Source: Paguma larvata
Lineage: Eukaryota; Chordata; Mammalia; Carnivora; Viverridae
DNA length: 64,000 bases
Reading direction: 5' to 3'
Assembly: GCA_030068075.1 (NCBI GenBank)
Contig: CM057826.1
Coordinates: 45,724,558 to 45,788,557, forward strand
The stretch's first letter is position 1; each line of letters starts with the position of its first letter. Positions 46,930-58,600 of the stretch are shown one piece after another. Under the pieces are notes generated by a model that worked only from the letters and a program-made list of their open reading frames with translations, did not search any database and was not told the origin of the DNA. Position numbers and translations under genes: made by a program.

Positions 46930-48960
46930 GCCTTTATGTTGAGTAGACCGGAAGAGATGGAGCATTCGTCTTCCTGTTCCAGGGGCGGCAGAGGCAGTAG
47001 AGGTGAAGGGGGTAGAAAGGAAGGCAAGGTGCAGGTACGCTAGGTATAACTTTGTGGAACTGTAGTATAATTTCTATCTGACTCTTCTGCTTTTTCATTT
47101 CTCTAAAAATGTTACTGTACGGCACCAATCCTTCTTCTACCTGTTGCTTCAGTGTCACCGCTCTTACCATAGAATGCTCCACGTTGTAAAAGAAGCCAAA
47201 GGCTGTCCTGAATAATCAGAACCCTTGCATTAGACTGTCTAATGTCATTTTGCTTTCTGACACTGCCTCATCTAAGTCTTTGTTTTCCTCATCTGGCATT
47301 GGTTCAGAAGCAGTCGTCCCCATCAAGTCTTTTGTTGATTCCTCTGTGTAGTGTCTCCTAGCTCTTGAATTTATCCCAGGTCTGTATCTTGAAACCTTTC
47401 ACTCCCACCTTTTTTCCATATCCACACTTTTCCCTCATTTCTTTGATTGACTCTTGTAAATCCTGTCAAGTCATATAAACAATATCTGGACAGAGTTTTC
47501 CTTGGCAAGAATTGCTTGGCTGGATGGCATTCAGGGTTTCTTCTGTAACAACAATGGCATCTTCAATGGTGTCATCCTTCCAGACTCACATAATGTTTTC
47601 CCTCTTGAGGTTCTCTTCCATATTACTGGTGATCCTCTGTGTAGAGTACCTTAAGAGTCCTTAAGATTCCCTGATCTAGGGGTTGGATCAGGGACATTGT
47701 GTTTGGGGACAAGTAGACCACTTCCACACCTTCATTGTTGAACTCATGGGGTTCTGGGTAGCCAGGGACATTTGCTGATATCAAAATAATGTTAAAAGGC
47801 AGTTCCTTACTGACAAGTACTTCCTAACTTCAGGGACAAAGCATCAATGGAACCAGTCCAGAAAAAAAGGGTTCTCCTTGTTCAGACCTTCTTGTACAAC
47901 CACAAGGTGGTAGCTGATGTTTGTCTTTTCCCTCAAGACTTAGGGGTTTGCAGTTTATAGATAACGGCTGTCCTGTTCGTAAACCCAACTGCATTTGCAC
48001 AAAACAGTAAAGTTAGCTTATCTCTTCTTGCCTTAAATCTTGGTGCTCACTTGCCTTCCTTACTAATAAATATCCTTTATGGCACCCTCCCCTCCCCCAG
48101 AATATGGCAATTTTGCTTCCATTAAAAACCCATTCTGGCAGTTATCTTTTCTTCCTGATGATTTTCTTTGCCTTTCTTTTTTTTTAATATTTATTTATTT
48201 TTGAGAGACAGCATGAATAGGGGAGGGACAGGGAGGTGCAGAGAGAGAGAGGAACATATAATTAAAACAGGCTCTGTACAGATAGCAGTGAGTCTATGTG
48301 GGGCTTGAACTCATGAACCATGAGATCATGGCATGAGCTGAAGTTGGATGTTTAACCACCTGAGCCACCCAGGCACCCCTCAAAGATTTTCTCACTGGTA
48401 TCTGAGAACTTGTCTGCTGCTTCTTCTTGGGTGGCCAGAAGCTGCTTCTACTGTTACCTTGAATTTTTTAAGCCCAAATTTTTTCTAAAATAATCAAACC
48501 ATCCTTTGCTGGCATTAAATTCTCTAGCTTTAGATCCTTCATTTTCCTTCTGCTTAAAGTTATCATAACTCAGAATTTCTTGACTCAGAATCTATAGGTA
48601 TGCCTTTCTTATAGCAATCCTGCACTCACAAAAAAAGCTGCATTTTCAGTACAAGATAAAAAGGTATATTGCAAAACGTATAAGGTCTTTGTGCCTGCTG
48701 GCATGGCAGCAGCGATGGCTTCACAAATTTCTTTTTCTGTTTCTTTTCTTTTCTTTTACTTTCTTCTTTTTTTTTTTTACAATGGTCCTTAGGCTGGATT
48801 CATTTATTTTGAAATGGCAAGCAACTGCAGCTGCAGATTTCAATCTACAGCACATGTCAAGCAATTCCACTCTCTTGTGTCACATCATGACTTTTCTCTG
48901 CTCCTCGGAGCACTTCCAGCCTCGCTACTGGCACTTCGTATGTCCAATAGTGTTTTCTAA
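46930..48960 (-). pseudogene. dead Tigger2 transposase (pogo/jerky-like)
   Basis: Read on the minus strand, pieces of a Tigger transposase appear in order. An N-terminal helix-turn-helix region (about 48740-48890) carries 'INESSLRTIVKK'. CENP-B-type DNA-binding text follows (about 48480-48530) with 'FNASKGWFDYFRKNLGL'. The DDE catalytic region includes 'NKENPFFLDWFH' (about 47840-47900), the 'TIEDAIVVTEETLNAIQP' block (about 47530-47590) and 'LCPDIVYM'. The C-terminal tail 'EEGLVPYSNIFREMKKQKSQ' (about 47060-47150) is the best preserved. The active enzyme cut and pasted the element at TA sites. Several stops and frameshifts, and a SINE at 48172-48379 between the DNA-binding part and the catalytic core, rule out function. 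The long open stretches on the plus strand here are mirror ORFs. Confidence 0.88.
48172..48379 (-). mobile_element. SINEC, antisense
   Basis: 'atatttatttatttttgaga' tail, GA stretch, 'gggcttgaactcatgaacca', 'gagatcatggcatgagctga', 'gagccacccaggcacccc'. Splits the Tigger2 transposase. Confidence 0.95.
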
Positions 48961-49704
48961 GGTTTACGTTACTACATGAAACGTGATGAAAACTGTGCAA
49001 GAAATGGGAAGTTTCACTTTTTACTGCATTGGGCAATTTCCTGGAGAGGAAAAGGTGGAGGTGATTAGCACCACATGGTATTTTAAGGGGATACTTGTAA
49101 CAGTTGAGTTCCCTGCAAGAGTAAGAGGGGATGGTTATGAAATTATTACAGTAGTGCAATATGTACTCTAATTTTATGCAGCTTTTAATAATTTAAGACC
49201 GCATCTTTACCTTTGCTTACATTTCTCTCAGCACCAAAGAGTGACATGTATGGTTGTTACCTATGTACATTTTGATAAATTTTAATTTTTAAATAGAATT
49301 GTATACATGTTATGGTACCAAATAATAAAATAGACGAGTATATATATATACATGGATTCATGACATACTTTTTTCTTATTTTTTTTCAATATTTCTAGGC
49401 TGTATGGTTCATCAGTTTTTTCAAAATATCACAAATTTCAAAAAAGTCCCAATATATTTATTGAAAAAGTCTGTAAGTAGATCCACGCAGTTCAAACCCG
49501 TGTTGTTCAAGGGTCAACTAGAGTAAACTTTTCAAAAGCTATGAGCAATATACTCCCAACACTCTACTCTAGTACTCTCTTCTGTGGACATGTTGCTTGA
49601 CTTCGATGTTTCTCTTGAATTTTGGAAAAATGGCCGGCCATGGCAGAGACTGAGTTTTCATTTTGAAGAATATAAAAAATTTCTATTTGATGCATAAACT
49701 AAAC

Positions 49705-49745
49705 CAGTCATTTTCAACTGGAGGCAATTTTGTTTGGAAACTATT
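49705..49745 (+). mobile_element. MER20-like 5' end fragment
   Basis: 'cagtcattttcaactggagg' + 'caattttgttt' matches the start of MER20 and the start of the fuller copy at 50010. A short partial, separated from it by a SINE. Confidence 0.5.
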
Positions 49746-49759
49746 AAAGATTTCTGTAT

Positions 49760-49985
49760 GGGCCACCTGGTGGCTCAGTCACTTAAGCATCCGACTCTTG
49801 ATTTCAGTTTAGGTCATAATCTCACAGTCGTGAGATGGAGCGCCACATCAGGCTCCATGCTGGGCATGCAGCCTCTCGAGAGTCTTTCCCTCCTGCTTCC
49901 TCTGCCCTTCCCTGGATAAGGCTCACTCTCTCTCAAAAAATAAAACGATGAATGGATAGATGGATGGATGGATGGATGGATGAAT
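49760..49985 (+). mobile_element. SINEC, sense, with (GGAT)n tail
   Basis: 'gggccacctggtggctcagt', 'agtttaggtcataatctcac', CT-rich part, 'ctctctcaaaaaataaaacg', then (GGAT)n at 49949-49983. Flanks 'aagatttctgtatg' and 'aagatttctatgaa' look like the target-site duplicate. Confidence 0.93.
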
Positions 49986-50009
49986 AAGATTTCTATGAAT
50001 AACTTAGAC

Positions 50010-50206
50010 CACTAGTTTTCAACTGGAGAAAATTTTGTCCTTCAGATGATATTTGGACAATGTCTGGAGGTGATTATCACAACTGAGGAGGTGCTACAGG
50101 CATCTAGAGTGGGGAAAGGCCAGGTAAACATGACACGCAGGATAGCCTCCACAACAAGGAGTTATCCAGTTCAAAATGACAGTAATGCCAAGGTTAAGAA
50201 AACTTG
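50010..50206 (+). mobile_element. MER20 (hAT-Charlie, non-autonomous)
   Basis: 'cactagttttcaactggag', 'ggacaatgtctggaggtgat', 'tatcacaactgaggaggtgc', 'tacaggcatctagagtgggg', 'aggatagcctccacaacaag', 'gagttatccagttcaaaatg', 'aggttaagaaaacttg' cover the MER20 consensus from end to end. Confidence 0.9.
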
Positions 50207-50734
50207 AACTGGAAGGATATTTACTAGCTTGATGTTCTGCATGTAGCTAGGAAGGGCTTAACCAGTGTCACTGATCATAGTCCATTATGGGCAGGGTAGG
50301 AAGCACAAAAGGTCCTAAGTTCTTTTAAATAACCAGAAACCTGTAACATTGTCCTGAGTATCCAATTCTAGTGCCTTTAAAATATAAACTTAAAAATTAC
50401 ATGTGGGAAATCAATTATAGACTCAGTGAAAATCTGAATAATTAATAGCTTGTATTTAAAATCTAGATCATGGTGTTAGCAAATCTAGTGCTTACAATAT
50501 ACACCCAATAGATATTACTTCAAATTTCTCCCAAATTAGGTCTCTACTCTTTTTTCTAGTTGTTAACATGACATCATAAGAAATACTTCCCCCAAATAAC
50601 CCAATGATGAAATGGACAAAGTATATGGATAGACCGTTCAAAAAAGAAGAAACGCATAAAACCAGCAAACATGAAAAATATATTCTAGAGCTTTAGCAAT
50701 ATGAGATGCAAAATCAAACAGTTTTTACATATCA
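50207..50734. other. non-coding stretch, no recognised element
   Basis: AT-rich, no ORF or repeat family recognised. Confidence 0.4.
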
Positions 50735-50935
50735 TAGGGTTCCTGATGACTTAGGCATCCAGCTCTTGATCTTGGCTCAGGTTATGGTGATGTCACAGCT
50801 CCTGAGATTAAGCTCCATGTCAGGCTCTTTCCCTTCCTCTCTCTCCCTCTGCCTCTCCCTCTGCCTCTCCCTCACTCATGCACTCTCACTCAATAACTAA
50901 ATAAACATTAAAATTAAATAATTTAAAATTTTTGC
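50735..50935 (+). mobile_element. SINEC, sense, diverged
   Basis: 'ggttcctgatgacttaggca' head with losses, 'gatcttggctcaggttatgg', 'aagctccatgtcaggctct', CT-rich 'cctctccctctgcctctccc', 'ataactaaataaacattaaa' tail. Older than most SINECs here. Confidence 0.85.
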
Positions 50936-52692
50936 ACATCAGATTTGCCTATATTTTTATTTAAAAAATGTATCTAGACAGTAGGAAAGGATGTGGTGAT
51001 TGATGTTTGCTTTTTATATCCAACAGATCTGTTTTGTTTGTTTGTTTGTTTGTTTTTTGGTTTGTTTGTTTTTTAATTTGGGAACAATGGTCATAGAAAG
51101 TGTTGGGAAAGTGCAAGTGCCAAGTTTTTCCATGAGAAAGGACCATTTTATGCTGTATCCAAAGTCATCTTATTAGTGAAGAATACAGAGATAAAAAGTG
51201 ATGAAAGCAAAGAGGGGCCACTTTCTATATTAGTTACCTTGGATAAGAATCTTGAAGAAGCTACTGCGAGAGGAGAGTGTGACTGCACAATTAGGAAAAA
51301 AGGATGGCCAAGTCATGACGGCAGCCCAGGAAATAATCCACATAGGAATCTACTGTTCTGTGAAATGGTTGAAGCCGAAGTTATATCCTAATGAGTACTA
51401 TTGAGGAGCATACAAAATAAAGACTTTTTCTTCCTTTAAGAAAAAAATGTACTGCTGGCGTGTTTTCTAATGCATTATCTAGTCTTTTCTTTCTCTCAGA
51501 TAAGATGAGATGTTGCATTGACCAGCATATACCAACTTCAGCAGTTGTTCGTGTTTTAATGAGAATGAAAAAAAAAATAAAAATCCACATTGGCAACAAC
51601 TGGCAACAGCGTTGTGCCCCCAGTTTGTCTCTTGTGACGCTGAGAACAGCTCACCCAACAGCTTGGCTTTTCAACAGCATTGTATTAACAGGAATCCAAT
51701 GCCATTATCACTGGAAACCCATAGAGTGTGTCTGATTTGGGAATAAGAGCACACGCATAACAATGTGCAATTAGAGTGGAAACTTTAAAACATTCACCTG
51801 CAGGTTTAAGCCTGAAAGGCAGTTTCAGGAATTCTTCCTGAGTTGTAGAGAGAGACTTTTGAATATTTTATATTTCAGAAGACCTCATAATAGCGTTTTT
51901 GTTTCCTGGTTTTCAAGTTGACGATTATTCAATGTAATGGAAAGGCAGTTTGGGAAATGTTCCTTCTCTCCTTGGGTTCTGCAGTTACACAGGGCAAAGA
52001 AGAAACGGTTTTAATGCTCCACTGGATGTTTACAGTTGGATGATATTTTTCTTGTTCGGGGGCTGAATATACCCTGGTGTGCTGTTTTAAAAATCAATCA
52101 TAGGTACATTTACATAGTTAGTACAAGCACAGGCAATTCACAGAGGGGGCACATTTCAGTGTTGGGGAAAAAAGAATTAAGAATACAATTCCTGCTAGTA
52201 GTATTTTGGACCCAATCTGCCTCACCTTTTTTTTTTTTTCTTCTCCCCCTTCAATGGAGAGAAATTTTTACAGCGAATTAGTTTTCCCACTGCATTGTAT
52301 TAATTGGAATCAAGAGTCGTTATTAGAGCAAACCCATGGAGTAAGGTCATTTAATTAGGAGGCCGTTCCCAGAATTGAAGATATAGGTGTTAATAAAAAC
52401 TTAATATAGTGTTGCAAAGTGAAAATTTAACCAATTAATTTATATCTCTTCAGCATTCAGTAGATATGTATGAGTACATACAGAATTCTAGAGACTGTCA
52501 ATGGAAACATAAAAGGGGATGGGAGACAGGAAGAGGAGCTTTACATTTTCCTATTTTCCAGAGTGTAACATGGAGAAATACAAATGTTGAGCTTTAATTC
52601 CAGCATATTTATTTAGGAAATAGGTTATTAATTTATAAGCCCAGTTTTCCTGATTCATGAAAAACGATCTGTCTCACCTTTTTTTTGCAGTA
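50936..52692. other. single-copy-looking block with weak internal repeats
   Basis: About 1.7 kb with no recognised TE except a (TTTG)n run at 51031-51075. 'gcattgtattaacaggaatc' (51679 onward) and 'gcattgtattaattggaatc' (52293 onward) start two related ~60 bp segments, and 'gaaaggcagttt' also occurs twice (51818, 51941). No coding signature. A 36 bp piece (52011-52046) recurs at 53038-53073. Confidence 0.45.
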
Positions 52693-52780
52693 ATTGTTAC
52701 ATCTTTTTTGCAGTAATTAAGGTCAAGAAAGGAATGATTGTTACATCTTTTTTGCAGTAATTAAGATCAAGAAAGGAATG
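52693..52780 (+). repeat. 44 bp tandem duplication
   Basis: Two adjacent 44-base units, 52693-52736 and 52737-52780, starting 'attgttacatcttttttgca', with one difference (aaggtc/aagatc). A partial third unit ('ttttttgcagta') precedes them. Confidence 0.95.
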
Positions 52781-52914
52781 ATTGATTATCCAATGAAAAT
52801 TTAGGATGCTGTAGCAGGATCAATAAGTATCTTGTGTGTAAGTATCCTGTGGAAAAAGAGGTAGTGGTAATAGTGGAAAGGAAGATGGGGAACAAAGTGA
52901 TTCCTATTTTTAAT

Positions 52915-53515
52915 TCTTTTACTTGAATATAATTGACATACCATGTTACATTAGTCTCAAGGGTAGAACTTGAAACAACTTGTAGTGATTCCATTTCTCT
53001 ATATGTTATGCAATGCTCACTGCAAGTGTGGCTACCATTAATGCTCCCCTGGGTGTTTACAGTTGGATGATATAATAGGACCATACAATGCTATTATAAT
53101 ATCTTTGACTATTCTCCCCATGCTGTGTCTTTTATTTCTATGACTTACACCATGGATAGAAGCCTATAACCCTCACTCCTCTTCACCTATTTGGCCCATC
53201 CTCCCATCTCCCTTTCCTTTGACAATCTTTGGTTTGTTCTCCAGATTTATAGGTCTGATTCTGCCTTTTAATTACTGTTTCATTTGTTGTTTAGGTTCCA
53301 CATATGAGTGAAATCATACAGGATTTGTCTTTCTTAGTCTTATTTATTTCACTAGAATAATACCTTCTAGGTCATCTGTGTTGTCACAAATGGCCAGATT
53401 TTATCCTTTTGTGTCTATATAATATTCTGCTGTGTGTGTGTGTGTGTGTATCACATTTTCCTTATCCATTCACCTGTCAATGGACACTTAGATTACTTCC
53501 ATGTCTTGGCTATTG
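52915..53515 (-). mobile_element. old L1 3' end, antisense, with a foreign 36 bp insert
   Basis: 'ttgaatataattgacatacc', 'gcaatgctcactgcaagtgt', 'ccatacaatgctattataat', 'tatgagtgaaatcatacagg', 'tccttatccattcacctgtc' follow antisense L1 order. After 'ggctaccatta' about 36 bases (53038-53073) replace the short expected L1 text and match 52011-52046. A (TG)n run sits at about 53431-53449. Confidence 0.85.
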
Positions 53516-53519
53516 ATTC

Positions 53520-53690
53520 CCATTTATTTTTTGAAAAATAGTGAGTGCCATATGCTAGACCCCATTCCAAATGCGGAGACATGATAATGAACAAAATAGA
53601 TGCTCCTTCCCCCCTCAAAAAAAGGGTTTCAAGAACCTTGTATTCTATGGGGATGGAAGGATCTGGAGAGAAAATAAATATATAAAATAT
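53520..53690 (-). mobile_element. L2 3' end, antisense
   Basis: 'tagtgagtgccatatgctag', 'agacatgataatgaacaaaa', 'atagatgctccttccc', 'ccttgtattctatggggatg' are diverged antisense L2. Confidence 0.6.
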
Positions 53691-55065
53691 ATAGAGTGTC
53701 AGATTTTAAAAGAGTAAAGCAGGAATAAGAATATGGAATGTGTGTGTACTTTGCAATGTAAACTGGAGGTTAGTTATAGCTTCAGACATGGCCTGATACA
53801 GGAAATGGATCAAACAAGGTCACTCACAGTTTATTTCTCCATCTCCTGCTAATTTCCTCAGTGTACCATACATTGTGTCACTATAGTAACTCCAAGAGTT
53901 CTGAGCTTACATTGTCCAAAAAACTACCAGTTTCAGCAGATAAAGCATCCATTTTCCTGTAGCTGTAAGGTAAATCACACACATGAGTCTCAGCATGATT
54001 CGAGTCCAAACTCTGATATGAATCAGTCACAGGAAAAGAGACTATCTTGATAGAATAGGGCTGAGTCATGTGACCAGTTCTGGCACCCAGTGGTAGAATC
54101 AGCCCCAGTCAAATCAAGTAAACTGAAATATAGAAGGGCGGGTTCTCCTACAACAGGAAGGCAGAATGAGTGAAATGCAAGAGCAGTGAGCACCTAATAC
54201 ATTTGGACTCATGTATAAGAATTTTGTTTTCTGAAGCACCAGAACATAGAGCTAAAGGGTGTATGTACTGTCTGTGCAGGGGCAGGGCTGTTTATTCTGT
54301 GGAGTATCCTACCTCCCACAGTTATCACAGTCCTGGGATATGGTAGGCACTCAAACTTTTACGAAAGGAATGAGCAAGTGAATACATAAATGACTTAGAT
54401 ACGTGATTTTGGCTGCCCTGGATAAATAATACTTTCTATCATTGCCAGCACAAGGAAAGTTGTAAGGCAGCTGTATGTATTTAACTGCCTTATAGAATGA
54501 ACAAAGAAAAGTAACTCAATTAGCTGTAATTTGGTTGGGTACTATTAGCTACTTAATTGAATAATTACTGGTTTCGGCCAAGGGTGTTTTTATCCTTTAC
54601 TCTGATTCTCTAAGTGTAGCTTACATTCATTCTTAATTTTTTTTTCTTGTAGAAAGGAAAAGGAAATTCTCTTCTAAAGAGGGAAATTGGTATTCTTGCA
54701 CCTGTCTACACTGTGAGATATTGAATATTTATAATTAAAAATATTTATTTTTAATAAAAGTAGATTAAACTGGTAAATATCTTAAGTATGGAAAATATTA
54801 TTTTTGGATATTTCTGCACATGATATCATTGTCCAGAATTCTTAATGATTTTCTCTACTTCAAAAAGTTATTTGGGGTGGGTAAATTAATGTTGCTAGAA
54901 GGTTAAGAAGGGACACTCTTTACTGTGTCCAGTATGAGATTCTACTTTTCTTAAGTGAGATAACATTGTATCTAATAGAGACATTTAACTAATTAGAAGC
55001 AAATTCACACACATTGGTTATAGGGGAGCAAAGTTATTATTTCTTCATGACCATGTAATCTTTTG
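53691..55065. other. non-coding stretch; L2-like scrap near 54330-54400
   Basis: 'ctgggatatggtaggcactc' then 'gaatgagcaagtgaat' hints at a sense L2 3' end. The rest is unassigned and non-coding. Confidence 0.35.
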
Positions 55066-55550
55066 AAAAGAAGGGATCATGTATCACAATGTTTATAGCA
55101 GCACTTTCAACAATAGTCACATTATGGAAAAAGCCTAAATGTCCATCAACGGATGAATGGATAAAGAAGATCTGGTTTATATATATACAATGGAATACTA
55201 CTTGGCAATGAGAAAGAATGAAATCTAATCATTTGCAGCAACCTGGATGGAACTGGAGGGTATTACGCTAAGCAAAATAAGTCAGTCAGAGAAGGACAGA
55301 TACCATAGGTTTTCACTCATATGTGGATCTTGAGAAAATTAACAGAAGAGCATGGAGGAGGAAAAGGAGGATAAAGGTATGAACAGAGAGGGAGGGAGGC
55401 AAACCATAAGAGACTCTTGAGTACAGAGAGCAAACAGGGTTGATGGAGGAGAGGGGAAAGTGAGTGATAGGCCTTGAAGAGGGCACTTGTTAGGATGAGC
55501 ACTGGATGTTGTATGGAAGCCATTCTGACAATAAATTATATTAAAAGAAA
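55066..55550 (+). mobile_element. carnivore L1 3' end, sense, 5' truncated
   Basis: 'atgtttatagcagcactttc' to 'acaatggaatactacttggc' and 'ctggatggaactggagggta' encode the degenerate ORF2 C-terminus; 'aggcaaaccataagagactc', 'gatgagcactggatgttgta' and 'gacaataaattata' are the 3' UTR end. No long pure A tail remains. Confidence 0.92.
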
Positions 55551-55689
55551 TGTCATCAGTATTGGTCCTAAGGAAAGAGCCATGTAAACATTTCATCCAT
55601 AAATTGTATTTAGAAACTGAAAAACTAAGTTTTATTTCTTTGCTCTAAATTGGGCTCTACTATGGTTTAGCATTATTAGATCACTCTCG

Positions 55690-58600
55690 TTCCCCTTTTC
55701 TTCTTTTTCTTCTTTTTATTATTAAAGTATAGTTGACATACAATGTTACATTAGTTTCAGGTGTACAGCATAGTGATTTGACAAGTTTATACATTATGCT
55801 ATGCTCATCACAAGTGTTGCTACCATCTGCACCATACAGTGCTATTGTAGCACCTTTGACTACAATGCTGTACCTTTTATCCTCATGACTTATTCAATCC
55901 ATAACTAGGGGCTTCTGCCTCTCACTCCCCTTCACTTATTTTGCCCATTCCCCTTTACCCTCCACTCTGGCAACTACTAGTTTGTTTACCGTATTCATGG
56001 GTCTGTGTATACTTTTCCTTTGTTTATTTGGTTTTTTTTTTGTTTTTTTTTTTAGATTTCATATATAAGTGAAAACATGGTATTTGTCTCAATCTGACTT
56101 ATTTCATGTAGCATAATGCTTGCTGTCTAGTTCATCAATGTCATGGCAGATGGCAAGATCTCGTTCTTTTTTATGGCTGAGTAATATTCCATTGTGTATA
56201 TGTGTGTATCTACTTTACATGCCACATCTTCTTTACCCATCCATCTACCTTTGGAAACTTATGTTGCTTCCATATATTAGCAATTACAAGCAATGCTACA
56301 ATAAACATAGAGGTGCATATATCTTTTTTTGATTTAGCGTTTTTGTTTTTCTTTGGGTAAATACCCAGTAGTGGAATTACTGGACCATATGTTATTTCTA
56401 ATTTTGATTTTTGAGGGAAGTTCTATACTATTTTCCACAATGGTTGTACCAATTTATATTTCTACCGACAGTGCACAAGGCCTTCTTTTTTCTACATCCT
56501 TGCCAAGACTTGTCATTTCTTGTCTGTTTGATACTAGACATTTCGACTGGTATGGGGTGAGAGCTCATTGTGGTTTTGATTTGGATTTCTCTATTGGTTA
56601 GTGATATTGAGCATCTTTTGGTGTGTCTGCTGGTCATATAAATGTCATCTTTGGAAGAATGTGGATTCAAGTCTTCTTGGTTTTTAGTTAATTTTTGTTG
56701 TTACCGAGTTCTGTGAGGTCTTAATATATTTTGAATATTAAACTCTTATTAGACGTATCATTTGCAAATACCTTCTATCATTCAGTGGGTTGTCTTTTCA
56801 TTTCCTTTTCTGTGCAGAAGGTTTTGTTTGTTTGTGTTTTTGTTTTTGTTTGTTTGTTTTGGTCTTTTTTTGGTGTAATCCCAACAGTTTATTTTGGCTT
56901 TTGTTCCCTTTGCCTGAGGAGACTTATCTAGAAAAGTGTTCTAAGTCTGATGTCAAAGAGATGACTGCCTACATTTTCTTGTAGGGCTTTTATGGTTTCA
57001 GGTCTCAACATTTAGCTCTTTAATTCATTTTGAGTTTATTTTTGTGCATAGTATAAGCACGTGGTCCAGTTTCATTCTCTTGCATGTAGCTATCCAGTTT
57101 TCTCAGCACCATTTATTGAAGAGACTGTCTATTGCCTCCTTTGCCTTGTATTAATTGACCGTGTAAATATGAGTTTATTTTTGGGTGCTGTATTCTGTTC
57201 CATTGATCTATGTGTTTATTTTGTGCCATATTTCTTGATTACACCAGCTTTGTAGTATGTCTTGAAATCTGGGATTATGATACCTTCAGCTTTGCTTGTC
57301 TTTCTCAAGATTGACTATTCAAGCTGTTTTGTGATCCCATACAAATTTTAGGATTATTTTTTCTAGTTCTGTGAAAAATGCTTTTGGTATTTTGTTGGTT
57401 ATTGCATTGAATCTGTAGGTTGTTTTGAATAGTATGGACATTTTAACAATTCTTCTAGTCCATGGTAATGTTTTTCTTTCCATTTGTTTGCATCAAGTTC
57501 AATTTCTTTCATCAGTATTTTATTGTTTTCAGTATACATGTCTTTCACCTAATTGGTTAAGTTTACAATTAGGTATTCTTTTTGGTGCAATGGTAATTGA
57601 AATTGTTTTATTAATTTTTCTGCTACTTTGTTATTAATATACCTAAATGCAACAGATATCTTTACGTTAGTTTTATAACTTGCAACTTTATCAAATTCAT
57701 TTCTTAGCGTTAATGTTGTCATTTATTTATGTATTTATATTTTTTTTCATCATGGAGTCCCGAGGGTTTTTTGTATATGGTATCATGTCATCTGCAGATA
57801 GTGATGGTTTGACTTCTTTACCAATATGGTTGGTTTTTATTTCTTGTCTGATGGCTGTGTCTAGAATTTCCAGTACTAGGTTGAATAAAAGTGGCGAGAG
57901 TAGGCATTCTTGTCTTGTTCCTGACCTGAGGGGAAAAGCTCTGATTTTTTCACCACTGGGGATAGTATTAGCTGTGGGTTTGTCACTTTATAATGCTAAA
58001 GTGTATTTCCTCTAATACTGCTTTGTTGAAAATTTTTTGTAATGAACATATGTCGAATTTTATCAACAATCTGGATGATCATATGATTTGTATCTTTAAT
58101 TTTTTTTAATGTGGAGTATCACATTGTTCAGTATCCACAAATTAATCAATCTTTGCCTCCTCAGAATAAATCCCACTTGATCCTGGTGATTAATCCTTTT
58201 AATACATTGTCTAATGTGTTTTTTTTTAATATTTTGTTGAGGAGTTTTGCATCTATATTTATCAGGAATATTAGCCCATAGTTTTCATCTTTTGTAGTGT
58301 CTGATTTTGGTATCAGGGTATTCCTGGCCTCACAGAATAAATTTGGGAGCTTTCATCCCTTCCTTTTTTTTTTTTTTTTTGAATAGTTTGAGAATAGGAA
58401 TTAACTTATTTTTAATGTTTGGTAGAGATCACCTGTGAATCCATCTGGTCCTGGATTTGTTTTTTGATAACTTTTTTTTTTTAATTACTGATTCAATCTC
58501 ATTACTAGTAATCGATCTATTTGAATTTTCTATTCACTTTTGGAAGATTATATGTTTCTAGGAATTTATCCATTTCTTCTAGGGTATCTAATTTTTTGGC

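Larger units (their letters stand above)
45647..49520 (-). mobile_element. Tigger2 DNA transposon (pogo/Tc1-mariner), nearly complete
   Basis: Left end 'cagttgattcttgaacagtg' preceded by TA (45645-45646); right end 'gttgttcaagggtcaacta', the inverted partner with changes at the last bases. Subterminal blocks 'acttaactaataatagccta' and 'ttattgaaaaagtctg' also fit Tigger2. The transposase runs on the minus strand. Two SINECs (45875-46120 sense and 48172-48379 antisense) split the element. It is a fossil: stops and frameshifts throughout. Confidence 0.92.

Noticed and set aside
46705..47043. 112-codon plus-strand ORF
   Set aside because: It is antisense to the Tigger2 transposase remnant.
56353..58015. 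Several plus-strand hydrophobic ORFs resembling membrane proteins
   Set aside because: They are the mirror of L1 ORF2; antisense ORF2 typically translates to Leu/Phe-rich text.
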